DNA of 54,444 nt from NCBI GenBank assembly GCA_903824965.1, contig CAIJYR010000022.1, positions 1 through 54,444 of the forward strand. Reading direction: 5' to 3'. This document shows, piece after piece, positions 17,601 to 24,890 of the stretch. The notes under the pieces were generated by a model. The model had not been told where the DNA came from. It did not search any database and worked only from the letters and a program-made list of their open reading frames with translations. The translations under genes were made by a program, and so were the position numbers. Positions within the stretch are counted from its first letter, which is position 1; every line of letters begins with the position of its first letter. Source of the stretch: an uncultured Thiotrichales bacterium (GTDB taxonomy: Bacteria > Pseudomonadota > Gammaproteobacteria > CAIRSR01).

Positions 17601-20102
17601 GCCGTACATGTTGACAAGCTGCGGCTTGTCAAAACCATGCCGCCCACACCAGCCTTCTAAGCTTTTGAGTTCGAGTGCCTCGCCGCCGAAAATAACCCAT
17701 TGCAGGGCAGTCTTGCGGCCCCCGTCACGGCGATCGATTTCCATCAACTGACGGAAGGCCGAGGGCGTTTGGTTGAGTACCGTGACCTGTTGGCTTTGCA
17801 GCAGATCAAAGAAAGCGTCTGGCGATCGGCTCACCCAATAAGGCACGACGACGAGGCGACCGCCGTAGAGCAGTGCTCCCCAGATCTCCCAGACCGAGAA
17901 ATCAAACGCATACGAGTGAAACAGCGTCCACACGTCTCGTTCGGTAAAGCCATAGATCGATTCGCTTGCGTAGAACAGGCGCACGACATTTTCGTGACTG
18001 ACCCCAACGCCTTTGGGTCGGCCCGTAGATCCAGAGGTGTAGATCACGTAGGCCGTGAACGCAACCCCCAGGTCAAGTTGGAGTGAGAGGTTGGTCGTGG
18101 GTTCTGCGGCGAGGTCGGGTGCAGTGACATCGACCCGTTGACGGATCACCGACGGGATTGTCTCGCTCACGGTTGGGTCGGTCACGACCACATCGAGTGC
18201 TGCATCCTCGGCCATGAACGACAAGCGATCGGCTGGGTACGTCGGGTCGAGCGGCACATAGGCAGCACCGCTCTTTAGGATACCGAGTAGAGCAGCAACC
18301 AGATCGGCAGAGCGTTGCATACACAAGCCAACGCGATCCCCGGGTTGGACACCGAGTCGCACCAGCCGATGTGCGATGCGGTTGGCACGCTCGTTCAGTT
18401 CTTCGTACGTCCACGCGAGGTCTTCACAGACGAGTGCTCCCTGCGTTGGCCGGAGCGCAACCTGCCGCTCGAACAAATCCACAAGCGTTTCTTGGACGGG
18501 AAAGGTCGCGTTCCCACCGCGCCACTGTTGTTGGGCACGTTGTTCAGCGTCACTCAGGAGGGGCAGCAGTCCAACGGGTTGCTGACCGTCGGTGAGTGCT
18601 CCGTCTAGGAGTCGCAGGAAATGGTCAGCCAAGCGCACGATGCTGCCTTGGTCAAACAAATCGGTGTTGTAGCGGAAACGACCCCCGATGCCTTCGGCCC
18701 CTTCCTCCATGGACAGCACGAGGTCAAACGGTGCTTTGGTGTTTTCCGTTTCGAGGGGGGTAATGCTCAGACCGCTGATGTCGATGGGTTCAAACGGTGC
18801 ATTTTGGAGGGCAAACAGTACCTGAAACAGAGGGGTATGGTTCAGGGCACGATCGATGTGCAACGCTTGGAGCAGGTCTTCAAACGGTACTTCGCCGTGT
18901 TGGTAGGCGGCCAGTGCGTGCTTGCGTGTCCGCTGCAACAATTCGGTGAAACTCGGATTGCCGCTAAGATCAAGGCGTAGCGGCAACGTATTGAGAAACA
19001 GGCCAATCAAGCCTTCGCACTGTGCATGGGCGCGAACGGACAAGGGCGTACCGATAACCAGATCTTCTTGGCCAGTGTATCGACTGAGCAGTACCCCAAA
19101 GGCCGACAGCAGCAACATGAACGGCGTTACCCCTGCGCGGTTGCAGGTTTGTTGGATCCGTATGGTGAGTGAGCGGTCGATCAGGAACGAATAGGTTGTT
19201 CCGTTGTAGCTTTGTAGACGTGGGCGTGGGCGGTCGGTGGGCAGTTCGAGCAGGGTCGGGGCACCGGAGAGTTCACGCCGCCAAAAATGGATCTGTTGCT
19301 GTAAAAAGAGACCGCTTAGGCGTTTTCGCTCCCAGGCAGCAAAATCGCCATACTGGATCGGGAGGGGGGGCAATGTCACGGGTACGTTGCGTTGGCGTGC
19401 GCGGTATAACTGCGAGAACTCCGCGACCAAGATGCCCATCGACCAACCATCGCCAACGATGTGGTGCATGGTCAGTACCAAAACATGCTGTGCCGGTGCA
19501 CGCCGTATCACTCCAAGCCGCAGCAATGGCGCCCCTTGGGTCAGATCAAACGGCCGCTCGCCTTCTTCGCGGATGGCGGTTGCGATCGCGGCCTCGGCCT
19601 CTTCAGGGAGAAGACCGCTGAAATCGTAGTGGCCAATCGGTACCGAACCGCCTTGTTCTGGCCATTGGCGTGGTGCGTCCCCTTCGATGGTGAAGCGGTT
19701 GGAGAGCACGTGATGACGTGCCACCAGCGTATCCATGATGCCCTGTAACAGTTTGACCTCTAGGACTCCGTCAACGCGCATTACGATGGGCAACATGTTG
19801 TAGATTGGCGAGTTTCCACCCGCCATTTGGTCTAAGAACCAAAAGCGTTGCTGTGCGAAACTAAGTGGCAGAACCGAGTCTCTGGCTTGAACGGGAATGG
19901 GTGCGGCCAGACGTTGCGCAGCTTGGGCGCGTTCTCGCAACAGCGCGAGGATGCCTGGTTTGTGGGTCTTCATCCGCCCCAGCAGTGCAGCGTCCATGCC
20001 CCCCTTAGGGGCGCTGTAACGCAATTGCTCGCCTTCTAGGGTAAGTTGGACATCGAGTGTTTCCAGTTCATCCACCAAATCGAGCACTGCCTCATCAACC
20101 AT
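11634..20102 (-). CDS. Two-module NRPS with internal sulfotransferase: TubC-C-A(Thr)-PCP-ST-C-A(Gly)-PCP-TE
   Basis: A 2822-residue peptide synthetase. Approximate domain order by residue: TubC-type docking 5-57; condensation 75-520 (HHIVGDGW); adenylation 540-1040 (YTSGSTGRPKG); carrier about 1088 (GGNSIKG); sulfotransferase 1175-1465 (PAPS loop PPRSGTTLL, then APPELELMPF and RMTDGLHAES); condensation about 1525-1965 (HHIVADGW); adenylation about 1985-2440; carrier about 2494 (GGHSLVA); thioesterase 2560-2822 (GHSFGG, LLDTAAP, GDHLTML). Reading the specificity pockets by eye gives D-F-W-N-I-G-M-V-H, the known threonine code, and D-I-L-Q-L-G-M-V-W, close to glycine codes. The sulfotransferase resembles the CurM/olefin-synthase type and probably sulfates a beta-hydroxyl, perhaps of PCP-bound Thr. 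No epimerase, phosphopantetheinyl transferase or exporter is adjacent. The product is unknown. Confidence 0.95.
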   Translation of the reverse strand: MVDEAVLDLVDELETLDVQLTLEGEQLRYSAPKGGMDAALLGRMKTHKPGILALLRERAQAAQRLAAPIPVQARDSVLPLSFAQQRFWFLDQMAGGNSPIYNMLPIVMRVDGVLEVKLLQGIMDTLVARHHVLSNRFTIEGDAPRQWPEQGGSVPIGHYDFSGLLPEEAEAAIATAIREEGERPFDLTQGAPLLRLGVIRRAPAQHVLVLTMHHIVGDGWSMGILVAEFSQLYRARQRNVPVTLPPLPIQYGDFAAWERKRLSGLFLQQQIHFWRRELSGAPTLLELPTDRPRPRLQSYNGTTYSFLIDRSLTIRIQQTCNRAGVTPFMLLLSAFGVLLSRYTGQEDLVIGTPLSVRAHAQCEGLIGLFLNTLPLRLDLSGNPSFTELLQRTRKHALAAYQHGEVPFEDLLQALHIDRALNHTPLFQVLFALQNAPFEPIDISGLSITPLETENTKAPFDLVLSMEEGAEGIGGRFRYNTDLFDQGSIVRLADHFLRLLDGALTDGQQPVGLLPLLSDAEQRAQQQWRGGNATFPVQETLVDLFERQVALRPTQGALVCEDLAWTYEELNERANRIAHRLVRLGVQPGDRVGLCMQRSADLVAALLGILKSGAAYVPLDPTYPADRLSFMAEDAALDVVVTDPTVSETIPSVIRQRVDVTAPDLAAEPTTNLSLQLDLGVAFTAYVIYTSGSTGRPKGVGVSHENVVRLFYASESIYGFTERDVWTLFHSYAFDFSVWEIWGALLYGGRLVVVPYWVSRSPDAFFDLLQSQQVTVLNQTPSAFRQLMEIDRRDGGRKTALQWVIFGGEALELKSLEGWCGRHGFDKPQLVNMYGITETTVHVTYHRITADDLAHGSSVIGQPLPDLTLDLRDRHNQPVPFGVAGEILVGGAGVAQGYLNRPELTRERFVDAKMLGMEGQKIYRSGDLARRRVDGQLDYLGRMDQQVKIRGFRIELGEIQNQMAAYPGVTGAVVTVHTGLSGPELLGYVAFQEGVDGTVAVNGLRDQLRTRLPDYMVPATLVALERMPLTANGKIDLRALPKPDRDQRTRQTAFVAPTTPLEKLLAELWQEVLQLKEVGCQDHFFELGGNSIKGAIFANRMQEKIGSVFYVVALFEAPTIAELIAYMRVHYPEAVRRYEGDGSVAETDHHRLNDRDWTAFRSVITPLPACARCTSGPKNRRAIFVLAPPRSGTTLLRVLLGGHPQLFAPPELELMPFNTLGERERICSGRDAFWLEGTLRAVMALRGVSADDAKALMAVREAADKTVKDFYAEMQGWLGDRLLVDKSPSYILDRSILDRMEATFEVPLYIHLHRHPYGMINSFEEAKLHQIFFRYPHSFTSRALAELIWTHSHQNVLDFFTTVPADRQIDVGFEAITANPQQEMERLCAFMGLPFDPSMLALYEEKQKKKRMTDGLHAESKMLGDVKFHTHQGIDASVNDRWRERYQHDFLCATTWRMAERLGYPAPKILADEPAPTQTTPTQSTTWASLIPAASTERTHALRELSLAQQRLWFFDQLEGSSNAYNMPVALWLDGTLDRPALLGALEAIGQRHEVLQSTFVTVEGEARCHLLEALPPPMVIDLTLIDPRSREAEAQRWLVEESERAFDLTRGPLFRARLVVVNPERHLLLLNMHHIVADGWSLGIVAHELAVGYQARHRKQTPSLPRLPLQYGEYARWQRQWLSGGELARQIEYWRQQLADSPALLDLPTDRVRPALQSYRGATLNFVLEKALCRDLRRFADDRSASLYMVLLTAFGVLLYRYSGQTIVPIGSPSANRSRREIESLIGFFVNTLVMKVNIDPTATFDQLLAAVRMMALDAYAHQEVSFEQLVEVLQPARNLSYSPIFQVMLTMRNAPLVLPVLDDLRVSAAEHENPIAKYDLTLSFGEADDALEGSLEYNCDLFDAWRMKQLIDHLSELLRQVVVAPTQSVASLRLLKDRDRQRLLVDANRTERVWSGPLSVHQWISDQAQAEPDRTALCWGDQTLSYGALEKESNQLAHSLLEHGVRRGDRVAVALERTGDLVIALLAVLKTGGCYVPLDPGYPADRVAMILHDAGSRWLITNRRLQPLLPDAPHTLLMDTHSWANAPDSLPTVAVGGEDLAYVIFTSGSTGRPKGVMLPHRAIVNFLHSMIETPGMGASDTILAVTTIAFDIAVLELWAPLAIGARVVIASETEVRDGAALLALLDAWQVTILQATPATWRLLLAAGWEGTPGLKALCGGEALPRSLAVELHKRCQELWNMYGPTETAVWSTVARVDGTGAGVGPAEPIGRPIANTRVYLLDDQREPVPRGVTGELYIGGHGVALGYLGQPDLTQERFLADPFVAGAWMYRTGDSARTLANGDIEYLGRLDQQVKLRGFRIELSEIEHSLQQHPAMVQCAVIIDGREEAARLVAFCVANPMPEAAVLRGHLAARLPEYMVPSLFVPLDALPLTPNGKIDRKALRVPEALHTSTPRHTLAPRDQTELRLVTIWQEVLGRSPIGIEDNFFALGGHSLVAVRLMARIAAEFGRHLPLAALFQASTVAALARWLRAEATATAWQTLVPLSTTSDTPQAPLFCVAGAGGNVLYLQPLTAALRGAIPLYGLQPPGLDGVTPVLSSVEALADAYLSALRTIQPTGPYRLLGHSFGGLVTFVMAKRLHAAHESVERLILLDTAAPQWFAPTGRDWGYARWLAQVAQIASHQYGVSLDLTEEAFAVEASEEAQLRLLQERLIACGVLPEQADVNHLRGFIDVYRANLQAVYQPPEGSADIPTLLVRSAELQPGQLQDPQARAVRAEADLGWGRWISGSIEMVEVPGDHLTMLNPPDVLALAAEIRRSLVG

Positions 20103-20171
20103 GGTTCTTTGCTCCGCGCTTCTCGCAGTTAAAACGCCACCGGATTTTGTGATCTGCAGCCCGATGGTTGG

Positions 20172-20891
20172 TTACGGATGTGCACTGCCATTCGGGTTGA
20201 GTGCCTTTGAAAGTGCTTGTACACTATGTTCCAGTCTATTGATAACACGTTTCAAAGCGTCTTTCTCGTCACTTTCTCCTTTGGGTGACATCTCGAAGGA
20301 AACGTCAGGCAACGGTAAAAGTTCTACCTTTAAGGACGAGACCTCGTACTCAAGCCCCGCATTGACCCCAATGATGGTTTTGATAATCTTGCGTTGTAAA
20401 CCTGCATAGACCCCTGGTGTCGTACGCTCCCAGTCTGCGACTTCTGATTCAAGATTCTCGTAGTCTGCTTCGCTTAGTTCGCGCACTTTGCTAAACTTAA
20501 AGGTTATCCCAGGAATGATTCCAATGTCCGTATCAATATCCTTTAGTTTATAGCCCGCACTGCCGAGAAACTTGAAAAGCTGATTAGCCTCTTTCTCGGA
20601 GACTGCGTTTGTAATGCTCGCAGGCGATGGAGGTGTCATCCAGGCAAAAAGGTCGTCTCGCAGAATGCCCCAAGTCCAGACAATCGGTACTGTGGCATAA
20701 TGCCACACCAAACCCATTGTGCCTGGACGCTCATCGACCAGATCAGCAGGAGGGGTAGCCTGTAGGGTAGGAGACGCAGTGCTCGCACCAGTCGGAGGAG
20801 GGGATGCACCAAAAGCAACAGTGCTAGCAGCACATAAAACGATAGCCGCTATCATTCCTGTGAAAAAACCAACAGATATCTTTGAATTCAT
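20172..20891 (-). CDS. Exported protein of unknown function
   Basis: A 239-residue protein with a clear signal peptide (residues 1-28, hydrophobic core GMIAAIVLCAASTVAF, cleavage likely after AFGA). A Pro/Thr/Ser-rich stretch follows, then a Trp-rich amphipathic segment near residues 60-85. The mixed alpha/beta rest ends in a helix (ALKRVINRLEHSVQALSKAL). I do not recognise a family. It lies 30 bp downstream of the PstS-like gene and probably shares its transcript. The NRPS gene begins 69 bp further on in the same direction. Confidence 0.6.
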   Translation of the reverse strand: MNSKISVGFFTGMIAAIVLCAASTVAFGASPPPTGASTASPTLQATPPADLVDERPGTMGLVWHYATVPIVWTWGILRDDLFAWMTPPSPASITNAVSEKEANQLFKFLGSAGYKLKDIDTDIGIIPGITFKFSKVRELSEADYENLESEVADWERTTPGVYAGLQRKIIKTIIGVNAGLEYEVSSLKVELLPLPDVSFEMSPKGESDEKDALKRVINRLEHSVQALSKALNPNGSAHP

Positions 20892-20921
20892 GATTTTTTA
20901 TTCTCGCTATCAAAGAGGTTG

Positions 20922-22061
20922 TCAACGGTCGAGGGTGTCAAGTCGAAGGCTGGTTGCACGCAATTGGTCTCGTTTACCTTTTTCAAGGGGGAATACGCCT
21001 AGTTTGACCAGGTATCCGTCTGGCCCAAGGGTGGACTCACGAGTTGCCTCTGTAATAAATTCTCGCAGTCCAAAGACGAGTCCATTTTTCCAGTAATCTT
21101 GGATATGGTCTCTCTTTATCAGAAAGTAAAGTGGTCGTATAAATTTGTAACTACGATTGGATACTGTTTCATGGTCCGGCATTATACCGTCAATGGGTTG
21201 CAACTTCAGAGCCTCTTGATTTGCTATAATCGAATGTAACGGAAGCACTGCTAGCGTCCCAGGCGCAGACGTTGCCAACGTGCGTACGACGTTTAGATCA
21301 TACGGAATGTCTAGATCAACGACACGCCCATCCGCACGCAATGCGACGCACTGTTTCACACGAATACTGGCACTAGAAATAGCATTGATGTCAGGCATTT
21401 TTCGACAGGCAGCTTGTAACATCTTATCTTCTAAGAAAGTACGCCCCCCTAAACCAAGGGTTGGTATAAGCATTCGGATCTCTGTATTTGGCAAATTTGG
21501 GTCTACGTCATGCCATTTCCGATAGGTATTTTGCACAAAGTCGTCCTTGTTACTCGGTAGTTCCGCAGCAATGGCTTTATACAGAGAGACTGTTGTGAGG
21601 CGATAGTCTTGATCGCTGCGTGCAGAAACTATCCCGTTGGCTTCATAGCCAATCTGAATCTCAATGATATCGTTTACACCATTTGCGTGACAATCATCCA
21701 GTTCGCTAGACAGTATCCTGCGCGACATAGTAACTATGTCAGGCGTGTTTAGCCCAATACCAGAGCAAAAGGCTTTAATGCCACGCGTGCTACCCTGGTT
21801 GACAATAATTGGCTGTGGAACGTTGCTATATTTCTTCAAATGATCGATGATCGCTGTAGTATAGTCTTTCATTAAGGTCGAGCCGGTCAGATAGATGACT
21901 TGGCCATTTGTTCTCACGGGTACAGCATTCTGGGGCGAGTCCTCTGACTGTTGTTGGGTAGTCGGAAGAGTGGTTGCTTGTGTATGTAACGGGGCCAGCA
22001 AACATGCAAGAATGATGATTAGGAAATAACCACCTACTTGCAACTGATTATACTTCGGCAT
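20922..22061 (-). CDS. PstS-like phosphate-type periplasmic binding protein
   Basis: A 379-residue exported binding protein. The signal peptide is followed by a PstS-like fold: YLTGSTLMKDYTTAII at the first binding loop, then NQGSTRGIKAFCSGIG and PDIVTMSRRI with paired cysteines (FCSG and DDCHANG), a pattern known from PstS-like proteins. The ligand could be phosphate or another oxyanion. GGGAGA sits 6 bp before the ATG at 22061, which is preferred over the in-frame ATG at 22076. No pstCAB genes follow; an unknown exported protein comes next. It may therefore act as a scavenger or signalling protein. The gene is AT-richer than the NRPS beside it. Confidence 0.8.
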   Translation of the reverse strand: MPKYNQLQVGGYFLIIILACLLAPLHTQATTLPTTQQQSEDSPQNAVPVRTNGQVIYLTGSTLMKDYTTAIIDHLKKYSNVPQPIIVNQGSTRGIKAFCSGIGLNTPDIVTMSRRILSSELDDCHANGVNDIIEIQIGYEANGIVSARSDQDYRLTTVSLYKAIAAELPSNKDDFVQNTYRKWHDVDPNLPNTEIRMLIPTLGLGGRTFLEDKMLQAACRKMPDINAISSASIRVKQCVALRADGRVVDLDIPYDLNVVRTLATSAPGTLAVLPLHSIIANQEALKLQPIDGIMPDHETVSNRSYKFIRPLYFLIKRDHIQDYWKNGLVFGLREFITEATRESTLGPDGYLVKLGVFPLEKGKRDQLRATSLRLDTLDR

Positions 22062-22326
22062 ACAATTCTCCCACACAGTAGTAAAGTAAATTTGCTCTCT
22101 AATACTAACACGGATGCCTCATCAACGCCTCCGAGACACCCCGCCCGGAGACGCAGGGAGGAAAGAGTGCGGTTTTGTGTAACCGTCACTGTTCAGATGC
22201 CGATCTTTGTCGTAGGCACTGACGGGCCTGGTGACGCACACCATTCATTCGTACTCAGTGTGGCTCCCCGCGCCCAGGTTGCAGCAGCGTATCGCAACAG
22301 ACCGTTTCGTGTGTACCCATCCAGCT
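22062..22326. other. Intergenic region, no gene supported
   Basis: This gap separates the small membrane protein operon from the PstS-like gene. It contains an imperfect hairpin (CTCCG / CGGAG around 22128-22149) that could end the upstream operon on the minus strand. No reading frame here has a credible start and composition. Confidence 0.4.
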
Positions 22327-22734
22327 CTATTGCTGTGTCGGATTGTGTACTGATGAGAGACCCCGTGCAGTGGCCATGCCTGCTAAGCCTCCTGCGATGG
22401 CCATGCCACATCCCATTATCGAGGATCCGACGATATAGACCATTTCTCCCACTGGGGTTGCGGTTGCCACAGTGCTGATGGTAACACCAAGCACGGGTGC
22501 CATACTCACCATCATGCCTGCAGAGGCTCCGGCGACGCAGCCGATTACCAAAGAATTGGTGCTGATAAAATCATCGCCCCGCCGCACCAACAACACCGTT
22601 TCCTGTACAGCCTCGCTTATAGGCCCAGTGAGGAGCAGCAGTGTTTTGAGATCGGCGGCACGGGCATTCGGTAGGTTCAAAAGGCTGGTAGCCAAAAGCG
22701 TGGCGACGATTTTTCGTATGGGTAATCTAGTCAT
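22327..22734 (-). CDS. Small glycine-rich membrane protein, paralogue of the preceding gene
   Basis: A 135-residue protein with a signal-like N-terminus (KIVATLLATSLLNLPNARA). After RRGDDFISTNSLVIGC comes AGASAGMMVSMAPVLG and a second glycine-rich hydrophobic run (MGCGMAIAGGLAGMA). The motif RGD-FIST-----IGC-AGA-AG is shared with the upstream gene, so the two are paralogues. Small-residue spacing is like that of glycine-zipper helices that pack in membranes. Its ATG overlaps the upstream stop by 8 bases. The open frame extends further 5', but this overlapping ATG is the likely start. Function unknown. Confidence 0.65.
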   Translation of the reverse strand: MTRLPIRKIVATLLATSLLNLPNARAADLKTLLLLTGPISEAVQETVLLVRRGDDFISTNSLVIGCVAGASAGMMVSMAPVLGVTISTVATATPVGEMVYIVGSSIMGCGMAIAGGLAGMATARGLSSVHNPTQQ

Positions 22735-23056
22735 GGGTTGGCAACAGCCAAGCGGTGATAACCGCCACAACACCACTTGCTGCCCCCACACCGCACCCCA
22801 TCCACGTCAAATAGATCAGCAGAGAAAAACTCGGAGAGAGTGCAATACCGGTTCTTAGAGCGTCCGCGAGTGGAATACCTCCAGCCAAAAGACCGGCAGC
22901 GGCCCCCGCTGTGCAACCGATGATCACGGTATCGGTGCTGATGAAATAATCTCCCCGCTTGTTTGTAGCGTCAGAGGGACTCGCCAGCACCCCTGGGGCC
23001 ATGGATCCAAACCAGCTGATCAGGATACAGATCAGAAGGAAAGAGCGATTTTTCAT
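22727..23056 (-). CDS. Small glycine-rich membrane protein with signal peptide
   Basis: A 109-residue protein. A signal peptide (LLICILISWFGSMAPGVLA) precedes KRGDYFISTDTVIIGC, a glycine/alanine-rich helix (AGAAAGLLAGGIPLADAL) and a second hydrophobic stretch ending MGCGVGAASGVVAVITAWLL. Both halves have the small-residue rhythm of glycine zippers. Two cysteines (IIGC and MGCG) recur at matching places in the downstream paralogue. The gene starts 12 bp after the DUF2061 gene. I do not recognise a characterised family. Confidence 0.65.
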   Translation of the reverse strand: MKNRSFLLICILISWFGSMAPGVLASPSDATNKRGDYFISTDTVIIGCTAGAAAGLLAGGIPLADALRTGIALSPSFSLLIYLTWMGCGVGAASGVVAVITAWLLPTHD

Positions 23057-23068
23057 TGCAGTGCGTCC

Positions 23069-23617
23069 TCACTGGATCGGGCGGTAGATGTCCCAGAGAT
23101 ATTCGTTGGCCACATAGATGGCAGAGTCCACCACCATGGCAGCCCCGACGAAGGCCGCAGAAGGCAGCCAAGCACCAGAAAAAGCATAGCCCAACGCGAG
23201 ATTCCGCACACTGGTAATCGCCTGGTAAAGCGCGGTTTTGATCGCGATGGTCTCTGTTGTGCTGGTCGGAGGACCAAGCGTACTCCAAGCCAGCTCATAG
23301 GGGAAATAGACCGCGACGGCCGAGGCGGTATTGGCCAGCAGAAATGCAACACTGGTATTTGCGCTGGCGCCTACCAGTGCACCAAACACCAAAGTATCCG
23401 ACAGATTGGCAGCAGTTTGAAAGGTGATGGTTTTTAGCGTTGCTCGTTCAGTGGGTGAGAGCACTTCTGTGGAGATTGCCGTGGGTGTGCCCACAGAGTG
23501 CGCAGCCTCTTCTACCCCCTCTGGAGTCGCCATCACCAGGTTTGGTACAATCAAGGTCATGGTGAAAAGGCATGGTAGGATGCGCAAAATACACACCCTT
23601 TCAAAGGAACCGCACAT
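23069..23617 (-). CDS. Exported protein with two DUF2061-like membrane repeats
   Basis: A 182-residue protein with an N-terminal signal segment (ILPCLFTMTLIVPNLVMA) and two similar halves. LKTITFQTAANLSDTLVF...YFPYELAWSTLG and IKTALYQAITSVRNLALGY...YVANEYLWDIY both resemble the DUF2061 pattern (K-hydroxy-T-aromatic-R/Q...Y-HE-W). Each half probably gives two membrane helices. A GAAAGG element inside the frame could support a later GTG or TTG start (about 23587-23596). It lies 24 bp after ftsL where ftsI would be expected, and 12 bp before the glycine-rich pair. Function unknown. Confidence 0.65.
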   Translation of the reverse strand: MCGSFERVCILRILPCLFTMTLIVPNLVMATPEGVEEAAHSVGTPTAISTEVLSPTERATLKTITFQTAANLSDTLVFGALVGASANTSVAFLLANTASAVAVYFPYELAWSTLGPPTSTTETIAIKTALYQAITSVRNLALGYAFSGAWLPSAAFVGAAMVVDSAIYVANEYLWDIYRPIQ

Positions 23618-23641
23618 GGTCGCGGGGTGGATGCGGGTATT

Positions 23642-23911
23642 TTATGGCGTGATCACGACAATCTGTTCTTGGGGGGGTAGTTGCATCTCCAATCGACCGT
23701 GGGCAATGCCTTCTATACGCGGATGGGTAGCCCAGGTACTTTCTTCGAGGGCCAGCTTTCCCCATTCTACCTGCAAATTATCACGGGTCGTTTGTAGGTG
23801 CTGAAGGTCGCTGTAGAGCTGGCGACAAATATGCCGTGCGTACACAACCCCCATGGCCGAACTGAACAGGGCAACAACCAACAGAGACCATCCCAAGGCT
23901 TGTCGCTTCAC
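23642..23911 (-). CDS. ftsL: Cell division protein FtsL
   Basis: A small bitopic division protein that joins FtsB and FtsQ in the divisome. With a GTG start one base after the rsmH stop it has 89 residues: a short basic N-terminus (VKRQALGW), one membrane helix (SLLVVALFSSAMGVVYA), then a periplasmic coiled coil (YSDLQHLQTTRDNLQVEWGKLALEE) and the usual HPRIEGIA element. The open frame extends upstream to 23959, but the shorter form matches FtsL length and rsmH spacing. No ftsI follows. Confidence 0.9.
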   Translation of the reverse strand: MKRQALGWSLLVVALFSSAMGVVYARHICRQLYSDLQHLQTTRDNLQVEWGKLALEESTWATHPRIEGIAHGRLEMQLPPQEQIVVITP

Positions 23912-23912
23912 G

Positions 23913-24872
23913 CTAAGCCTCCACTCGTTCGGCAATACGCAGCACAGCACTGCGTGCACGAGGGTTCTCGGACACTTCGGTTGTGTCTGCTCGGATCACC
24001 CCTCCCATTTCCCGCAGACGGGGATGAAACGTGCTCGCCATCACCGGCAAGTCGCGGGGCAGCGATTCGCCTCGTGCCTCACGGCGGATGAACTGTTTCA
24101 CAATACGATCCTCCAGAGAATGAAAACTCATGACCACAAGACGCCCCACGGGCGCGAGTGCCGTCAATGCTTGAGGCAGTGCGGCAACCAGTTCGTTCAA
24201 TTCCTGGTTGATAAAAATGCGGATAGCCTGGAAAGCACGGGTCGCGGGGTGCTTGTCTCGCTCCCAGCGAGGGTTGGCCTGGGCCACAACACTTGCTAAG
24301 GTCGCGGTGTTGATCAGGGGATCTTGCTTGCGGGCGTTCACAATGGCGCGGGCAATGCGCGGCGCATAACGTTCTTCCCCAAAGGTACGCAGTACCTCGA
24401 TGATTTCGTCTTCTTTGGCCTGGGCCAACCACATGGCGGCGGTTTTTCCACGGCTTGTGTCCATCCTCATATCCAACGGTCCCGTTTTGGTAAAGCTGAA
24501 CCCACGGGAGGGGTCATCCAGTTGGGGAGACGATACACCGAGATCAAACAGGATGCCATCCACCCTCCCCTGCCATCCCCGCGCCGTGATTTGATCACCC
24601 AGGGTGGAGAAACAGGCGTGTGCCATGGCAAAACGGGTGTCTCCACGAAATCGCTCCTGGGCGATTTGTACCGCGCCTGGATCTCGATCCAGCGCCAGCA
24701 GACACCCGTTGTCCTCTAAGTGCTCCAAGATGCGTGCGCTGTGCCCACCGCACCCAAATGTAGCATCCACATAGCGACCCGCAGGACGTATACGGAGCCC
24801 CGCCAAGACAGCCTCCACCAGTACCGGACGGTGTGTATACGCATCCCTACCCACTCCGGTAAGCATTCCCAT
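23913..24872 (-). CDS. rsmH: 16S rRNA (cytosine-1402-N4)-methyltransferase
   Basis: This enzyme methylates N4 of C1402 in 16S rRNA using SAM. The family's start, HRPVLVEAVLAGLRI, is followed by the SAM-binding DATFGCGGHSARIL, LDRDPGAVQIAQ, ILFDLGVSSPQLDDPSRGFSF and the conserved LVVMSFHSLEDRIVKQF. The length of 319 is normal. It sits between a PilZ gene (18 bp upstream) and ftsL. The usual mraZ is absent upstream. Confidence 0.97.
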   Translation of the reverse strand: MGMLTGVGRDAYTHRPVLVEAVLAGLRIRPAGRYVDATFGCGGHSARILEHLEDNGCLLALDRDPGAVQIAQERFRGDTRFAMAHACFSTLGDQITARGWQGRVDGILFDLGVSSPQLDDPSRGFSFTKTGPLDMRMDTSRGKTAAMWLAQAKEDEIIEVLRTFGEERYAPRIARAIVNARKQDPLINTATLASVVAQANPRWERDKHPATRAFQAIRIFINQELNELVAALPQALTALAPVGRLVVMSFHSLEDRIVKQFIRREARGESLPRDLPVMASTFHPRLREMGGVIRADTTEVSENPRARSAVLRIAERVEA

Positions 24873-24890
24873 GGTGCCAGCGCCTGTGTG

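Noticed and set aside
11634-20102. An epimerase or methyltransferase domain in the extra block between the two modules
   Set aside because: The block shows the PAPS-binding and CurM-type motifs of a sulfotransferase and none of the epimerase or SAM motifs.
22038-22478. 146-codon plus-strand frame between the PstS-like gene and the glycine-rich gene
   Set aside because: It overlaps both the PstS-like start and the glycine-rich gene, is Arg/Pro/Leu-rich and has no Shine-Dalgarno.
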